NCBI GenBank assembly: GCA_003508835.1
Contig: PUFA01000068.1
Location: 7,511,501 to 7,575,500 of the forward strand
Length of the DNA stretch: 64,000 nt
Direction: 5' to 3'
Origin: Eonycteris spelaea
Lineage: Eukaryota > Chordata > Mammalia > Chiroptera > Pteropodidae
Of this stretch, positions 58,258 through 64,000 are shown in pieces (positions within the stretch are counted from its first letter, which is position 1; the number at the start of each line of letters is the position of its first letter). The position numbers and the translations under genes are program-made. The notes below the pieces were generated by a model. The model saw only the letters and a program-made list of their open reading frames with translations. It did no database searches and was not told the origin of the DNA.

Positions 58258-58745
58258 TACAAGGCAAGGTATGGGGGGTGGCATGAGAGCTTCCATGGCC
58301 AATCCAGGCACATAACCTCTGGCACCTCAATGAGTTCACCAACCCAGAAGCTCTCCAAACATCCTTGTTCAAGAGAATTTGTAATCTAATCTCTGTACCC
58401 TAACTCCCCACCTTTTGGAGGACAAGCTGAGAGTTCCTACTCTTGAATCATAAGTTTGTTCTCTGTGGTGACCAGCTCCCATCCTGAGGCTTTTTAGGAG
58501 CCTCACCCTAAGTTACCTCATTTGCTTAAATCTGTAGTGATCCTAAAGTTTTCCTTATGAATAACAAAAGACTCTTATCTCTCAGAAAATTCCAAGAGTT
58601 TTAATTGCTCTGTGCTGGCACCAAGGACAAAGACCAAATATATTTCTTATTATACTTTAGTGTTTATCATAATATATACTGTTTCCTTAGATACCTGCAG
58701 GATTTGTCTCTCAGGAATGGGTCATTTGACAAATTCTGAAGGTGG
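58258..58745 (-). mobile_element. ERV-type LTR, 5' (U3) part of the split copy
   Basis: On the minus strand: 'aagaaatatatttggtcttt', 'ttggaattttctgagagata', 'ttttgttattcataaggaaa', 'gcctcaggatgggagctggt', 'gagagcttctgggttggtga', 'ccccccataccttgccttg'. It then breaks off where the insertion starts and resumes at 57372. Confidence 0.65.
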
Positions 58746-59379
58746 TAAAGGACACAGAATGGCAGTTGTGGGGCAAAGAAATGATCTTAGCCTTTTATCA
58801 AAATAATGTTTAAAGTATCCTTTTGGAGATCTGGGTACCTGTATGTTCATTGGGAATCTTTGTTGCTACCATTTGAGGACAACTATGGCTTCTCAGTTTT
58901 AGCAGATTGCAGTTCGCAAACTATTCCACAGAGTGATGGAGGGATCATTTTTGAAATAGAGCAACATCAGTAGTTCTCAAAGGTCTAGAACTTCAGGATT
59001 CTGAGATGAGTTAACCCTAAGCAACTTGAACACTTCGGATGAGCTTCTCCTCTGTGTTGCCCCTTAATATTTCCCCAGTTCCAAGTACAGATTCTGTCAC
59101 TGACCCAGTTAAGGTCAGGCTTTCACTCCAAAATAAATCAACTATGTATGGCCAGGAACACAGTGACAAACTCTTAGCAATTTGTCATCCCTGTACACTA
59201 AGGGTCCTATTCTCATGGAGAAGAGGAAATATATAAATCAGGCAAATACTACATATGCTATAACTATAAACTCTAAAAAAAATAATCGAATAAGTAATTT
59301 TATTAGAAATTACTATTCTAAAAATTAATGACAGGTTGAGAATTGAAATTACCTAACCTTTACCAATACCTGTGAGTAG

Positions 59380-59414
<35 letters not shown>

Positions 59415-59458
59415 CTTACATGTACATACAAGTGTGTTTCAATGAGTATAAAAATGAT
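58746..59458. other. Unassigned sequence with a GT microsatellite
   Basis: GT run at 59381-59414 ending in GCGCGCG. The frame 59039-59236 shows no domain. Confidence 0.5.
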
Positions 59459-59460
59459 AT

Positions 59461-59905
59461 GTTAACCTAAAAATAAAAGGCCTAAGTGAGAGGCAACAAG
59501 CAATTATTTGAGATCCAAACTAAAAGCACTGATTCAGGTAGAAACCCAAATAGCGTTCCCATTAGAAGGTGAAGGCAAGGGGTGTTTATTAGAAAGAGAA
59601 GAGGAATAATTACATGTCAAGAATAAGAAACTTCTGTGGGTAATAATGAGCAAAGGAAGGAATTTTATATGTGTAGATAACCTAATATTGTGATGGTAAG
59701 TCCAAAGAATGTCTTTAATTTTCAGTCAAGTAGTCATGATGTCTGCTTTCCTGTTGGCTTTGCAAATAGTTGTTCAGAATACAATGCTGATTTAGGCCCA
59801 GCCCAAAATTTATTGGTGCAATTTTAACATTCCAAACTAGAATGTTGGAGTAAGACATGAAAGGCGGTTCCTCTGGGATAGCAGCTCTGACTCCATTTTA
59901 AAGTG
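59461..59905 (-). mobile_element. LTR-like repeat, copy 1 of 3
   Basis: Homologous to 61451-61900. Shared words in order are 'gttaacctaaaaataaaa', 'aggcaacaagca', 'ggtgaaggcaagg', 'gaaggaattt', 'gtctttaatt', 'ggagtaagac' and 'gttcctctgg'. On the minus strand it carries AATAAAC and ends GGTTAACA, as LTRs do. I suspect a MER21-like ERVL LTR, but the name is tentative. Confidence 0.55.
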
Positions 59906-59907
59906 GC

Positions 59908-59910
<3 letters not shown>

Positions 59911-59948
<38 letters not shown>
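59911..59948. repeat. (GT)n microsatellite
   Basis: Pure GT run abutting LTR-like copy 1, exactly where its homology with copy 2 stops. Confidence 0.95.
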
Positions 59949-59949
<1 letters not shown>

Positions 59950-59951
<2 letters not shown>

Positions 59952-60689
59952 ATAGACTATATAAGAATTATAAATTATAAGTAAATATAAGCTGTGACTA
60001 TCTCAATTGATGTCAGTGTTATTTCCTTGCAGATGGCTTTCATTTGTCAGAAATTAATGAACAGAATATACTATTGTGAGTGATAAGTTTCCAAAGATAG
60101 GTTTTATGCCACTTGGCCAACTGGATACCCCCACCTTGGCCCAGTTGGGCTTGTTACTGCTCATTCACACAACTGAAAATCTCTTGACAATTTTCCTTCA
60201 TACCAAATGGAGCCAGCACTTTCAGATGGATCTCATTAGACTTATAAAAACTGCACACTAGAAAGAGTTTCCATCCCAGAAGGGTTTCTTTCTGCATTTG
60301 AACTTACCAAGCCTCTGTACAGTTCTATTCTTGATTAGCAATTTGTCCTCCTAAGAGCTTTAAAGATATACTTTTATATCTCTGTAATTTTATCCCTTCC
60401 CCATTTTTCCTTTATCAGCACGTTCAAATGTATTTTACTCTTATCTTGGATCTGTCACTCAGCATGTGTCAACTTCAAGATTGCTACGCTATAGCTGTGA
60501 CTGTCAGTAATGTTTCAGGAGAAAAAAGGGGTGGGGTGGGGAATCAGAACGCATACATCAGATCTTAGAAATCTGCCCGCCTTGATATATGGCATCCTAG
60601 TATGTTATTCTAAGCTATTTCTATCCAACAACAGAATGCCAATCTACAGTCTTGTCTGGGAGAAGAAAGAAAAAAAAAAAATTGACTAT
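59950..60689. other. Unassigned sequence
   Basis: No repeat recognised. Frames 60076-60261 and 60510-60761 have no domain. There is a G-rich patch near 60528-60541. Confidence 0.5.
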
Positions 60690-61165
60690 ATGTTGTCAAA
60701 TACCATGTCTAATCTATCCATATCATCTTTTCCTTTTAATGCTTCTAAAGCTTTTAGTTAAGGCTCTTTTCTTTCTGATCTCCTCCTCCCTAAACCTCAC
60801 ATCTCCAGCCCCACATTTCTTCTGTCTGATGTAGCCACTTCTTCACTCTCTTTCCTTCCACTTTCTGGGCAAACCTTGATCACTGTCCTTGTCACCTTTC
60901 TTTAACGGCTCTGATCATGGATCTGGATCCAAAAACTCAACTGCAAGCAGAGATGACAACTTACCACCTGCACAGGGCCTAGCACAGGTATAAATAGCTC
61001 AGATTAGTGATCCCCAGATGTTTGTCTGCTAAATTAATAGTTGGATAGGTAGAAAGATGGATGGATGGATAGATACATGAATAACTGTTTCCTTCTGTAG
61101 GCATATGGAATGATGCCTATACATAGTAGGTACTTAGTAAAAGTTTGTTGAGTTAAATTTATATT
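60690..61165 (+). mobile_element. L2-like 3' part
   Basis: Pyrimidine-rich 60770-60900, then 'gcacagggcctagcacaggt', a short GGAT run near 61056-61073, and the terminus 'acatagtaggtacttagtaa', 'aagtttgttgagttaaa'. Confidence 0.55.
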
Positions 61166-61450
61166 TCAAATGTGGGGTGAAATAAGTTAAACAGATAAAT
61201 ATAAAAGCTTTTAGAAAGATTATCTATTAGGTGATTTAAAAAGTAGAATATGGGAGCTAGAAATAATGCACAAGTTCGTAGGAAATTAAAGAATTTTGGA
61301 ATACCTATTTACACCTCTTTCATCAGATAAGCAATTGAACTTTAACTCATATACAGTAAAATTATCTTTTCTAAAACTGCAGACAAGGTGTCAGAAAATG
61401 GTATTTTATTTATTCAGTGATCACTTTTAAAGAAAGCCTAAAATATGTGC

Positions 61451-61900
61451 GTTAACCTAAAAATAAAAAGTGAAAGTTAGAGGCAACAAGCATTATTTTG
61501 AAATAAAAAACGAATTATAATCCAGGGGCATACATTGAGGCAAAAACTCAAATTATGTCATGATTATGGGGTGAAGGCAAGGAGTTTTCAGGAGAAAGGA
61601 AAGGAAAATAATTAAGTGAATGGAAGGAATTTCTATTGATGCTAATACACTGCTATTCTTCAGCTATACATATTTATTGATTCTAAAGACTGTCTTTAAT
61701 TCAGTCTCACAGTCAGGCCATCTACTTTCTTATTAGCTTTACAGAGTTGTTTGTAAGACAATGTTGATTTGGCCTAGTCTTACAGTTATTTTGCCCAGTT
61801 CAAACATTTCAGAAGCTCAAGGAGTAAGACAGGCAATGCAGTTCCTCTGGCATGGCTGTGCTGACCTTAAAATGTCTCCACTTCTGCCGACTTTGTACAT
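61451..61900 (-). mobile_element. LTR-like repeat, copy 2 of 3
   Basis: Partner of 59461-59905, offset by about 1.97-2.0 kb at each shared word (for example 'aggcaacaag' at 59491 and 61481, 'ggagtaagac' at 59848 and 61821). It may extend to about 61985. If 61901-63884 is ERV internal sequence, this is its 3' LTR. Confidence 0.55.
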
Positions 61901-63884
61901 TTCCTTCTTTTGGTTGAGATCTGTCTTTGAAAGCATTACTGATCAATCATTGGAAGACAGTGATGATCACTTATTAAAAGGCTCATTGGTCTTCCATCAC
62001 TGGGAAAGCTAGTTCCTGGTATGCCATGCCATTATAGGTCCTTTGTTGCCAGGAAGGCTCATTCTAGGTATGTCATGTCCCATGGAGGAGGCAAAGTGGT
62101 TTTCTTAGGAGCCTCATTGGAGCAAAAAGAGTGCCAGAACAGAGGAAGGCTTTGCCATCAAGTTCTTTTAGGGTCAAACACCTTCTGCAATTACTCATAT
62201 GGAGCCCCATAGGCCTTAATGATCATCTTGAAGCTCTGAGCTACCATTATGTGAATGGTGTCCTTATTACACCGATATGTAAAACAGGCAAAATCGCATA
62301 ACAACAAAATTTCTGTAATAATAAATAAAATACTAAATCAATTTTGGAATATAGATCTGATCCAGAAAGTAATACCTGAGGGTGGCCAGCTGAAGAGGTC
62401 AAGGACCCTGGGTATCAGTGGGCATTGTATTTAACCATTTGACTTATGGTAAGATTTTACCTAGTTTTGTCTCTGCTTCTCTGGAATACCTATGGTACAA
62501 ACAATCAGGTATTTAATAAGAGGCATTTATATGAAAACAAAAGAAAAACGAAGGTTAATTTGGAAACCAGTTTCTGAGCCTAGAGGGCAGCCATTAAGGA
62601 GGTTTTTATATGCCGAAGTGGAAGAATCTTTTGCAGTTTAAAATGTCTCTGATGATGTCATCAGTTATTCAGGTAAACCTTTTAGAGTAGCTTGTACAAC
62701 ATCAGACACAAAGACTAAGCATAAGCTGTTATGGTTATTTCTCTGGAATTTGTATCAAGTTGTTTGCATTCAGTTTGCAAGACTTGGGAAAAGGGCAGCT
62801 TTAGTTCTCAAGTATTTCAAGTCAAAAGTGGAAGAAAAATTGGAAACTTTCATTTGAAGAGTTGCAGCAAAATAATTGAAGACACTAGAATAATTGAGGA
62901 TCCAGTACAGTTTTCAAGTGGAAAAGAAAACCTCAAAGATAATTAACAAAACTAATATCCGTGAGTGTATATTACAGTTTCTACTAAAAATAGCTTTTTT
63001 CTCCCTCTACAATTATCCTCACTTTTACCAAAAATATTTTGGCAACAAATCAGTTTTACTATAAGTAGATCTAGTTTCGGTTAACTTGGCCAGATTATTT
63101 ACGTAAATGCTGCAAGTATGGCAATTGATTATATAGGCTCTTTTAAACCTGCTTTGATGGAATTTTTTTATAAAGCATCTCCTGATTATACTTTTAATAG
63201 TTTCCTGAGGCTGAGAGGCCAAGCCAAATACTTGCCATCAAATTTTGCCTGCAGTGCTAGTTAATTACTCTCATCTTAAGGTCCACGAAATACTCTGATG
63301 TTTCTGCACCAGCAGAAAATAACATTCCTTACTCACCTGGTACAGCTTCTAGGAACCCTGTAAGTAAGGTACAAGACCGACTTTTCCAAGGAGGCTTTTT
63401 TAGCTTCCATAAGTCAATCTTAGTTGTTTAAAGCCATCTGGTCATATCTAGGTAAGTCTACGTATGACTGTCTCAAACGTGATATTTCAGTCAAGTCCTT
63501 GGTAATATAAGCAGTTCTGATATCAGCTTTCATTCTGCCAAATTTTTGATCATAGAATTATTAAACTTAAAAATATATATATCAGGTTTCAGGTGAGACA
63601 AACAAAAATTCTGAAACCTTATGAAGACTCTAGCTTTTAAACACTTAAGTTAAGGTTACCTAGTCAAATGGCATGTTTTTTTTTTTTCAGAATCCTTTTA
63701 GAGCTGTTTTTGAAGTCATTTGGCTTTTAGAAGCTTCTACCTGTGAATCAAAGAATGTATTCTGTTGTTTCCAAGAGGTTTGGAATCTGCTCTTTTACAG
63801 GGGCCCTTAAGGTAGACTTATCAAAAATAGAGTTTCCCCAAAATGGCCATTAGAGTTTTAAATAATTTTGCCTAAATTGTTTCA
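61901..63884 (-). mobile_element. Possible internal region of a degraded endogenous retrovirus-like element
   Basis: Lies between two copies of the same LTR-like sequence. The minus-strand frame 63025-63222 contains CHTCSIYVNN, which faintly resembles the CxxC end of a retroviral integrase zinc-binding motif. Elsewhere no frame is open for long and no gag, protease or env motif is visible. The spacing of about 2 kb is far too short for a whole provirus, so it would be heavily deleted. Some or all could be unrelated sequence. Confidence 0.3.
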
Positions 63885-64000
63885 TAAATATAATTACATG
63901 AATAGGAAGAAGGAATTTATATTGGTGCTAATAAGCTGTTGTTATTCTTTACCTGTTTACTAGTTGTAAAGAACATCTTTATTTGTTCTCATTATCAGGA
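63885..64000 (-). mobile_element. LTR-like repeat, copy 3 of 3, cut by the window end
   Basis: 'agaaggaatttatattggtg', 'gctaataagctgttgttatt' and 'catctttatttgttctcatt' align with copy 2 at 61621-61715. The first about 170 bases of the copy 2 pattern are absent before 63885, so the boundary is not a simple LTR end. Confidence 0.5.

Noticed and set aside
1..64000. A search for a novel multi-gene system, toxin-antitoxin or bacterial-type operon
   Set aside because: Repeat content is that of a mammalian chromosome; no gene clusters, ribosome binding sites or long coding frames exist.

Overview
The window reads as non-coding nuclear DNA from a placental mammal. It is AT-rich and packed with old mammalian interspersed repeats: MIR SINEs, LINE-2 (L2), old L1M-type LINE-1, MLT1 (MaLR) LTRs, ERV-type LTRs and hAT DNA transposon fossils. 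I find no protein-coding gene, no recognisable exon series and no tRNA, rRNA or snRNA gene. All open reading frames are short and have no family I can recognise, or they run through repeats, mostly antisense to them. No Alu and no rodent B1/B2 element was seen in 64 kb. Together with an L1 3' end near 48.2-48.5 kb of a type I associate with non-primate mammals, this makes a primate less likely, but that inference is weak.

Layout. 1-2.2 kb: the transposase end of a hAT element of Zaphod/Tip100 type, then an MLT1 LTR. 2.2-15 kb: scattered MIRs, an L2 and long unassigned stretches. 15-32 kb: many L2 copies (mostly minus strand), an L1M 3' end on each strand, a long plus-strand L2 that still shows reverse-transcriptase motif A, a second MLT1, a GGTA/GATA/GACA microsatellite and a MER5A. 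32-34.5 kb: mostly unique sequence with an ERE-like palindrome, a small tandem duplication and long T tracts. 34.9-40.05 kb: one long minus-strand L1 with GC-richer 5' UTR-like sequence, ORF1-like region and broken ORF2. It stops inside ORF2 at a 10-base A tract. 40-52.3 kb: hAT MITE-like elements, MIRs, L2s, an L1 3' end and a third MLT1. 52.3-56.2 kb: L2, MIRs and a compound AT/GT/CA microsatellite. 56.4-64 kb: an ERV-rich cluster on the minus strand. It holds one LTR split by an insertion that itself carries a different LTR, and three copies of another LTR-like sequence about 2 kb apart, the last running off the window.

No genes act together here; the relations are those of insertion history. 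The points most worth checking are the nested LTR, the 3'-truncated L1, the ~2-kb-spaced LTR-like copies and a few unique stretches that could be conserved non-coding elements. I did not find evidence for a novel biological system. Repeat family names are from recognition by eye and boundaries are approximate unless a terminal motif is quoted.
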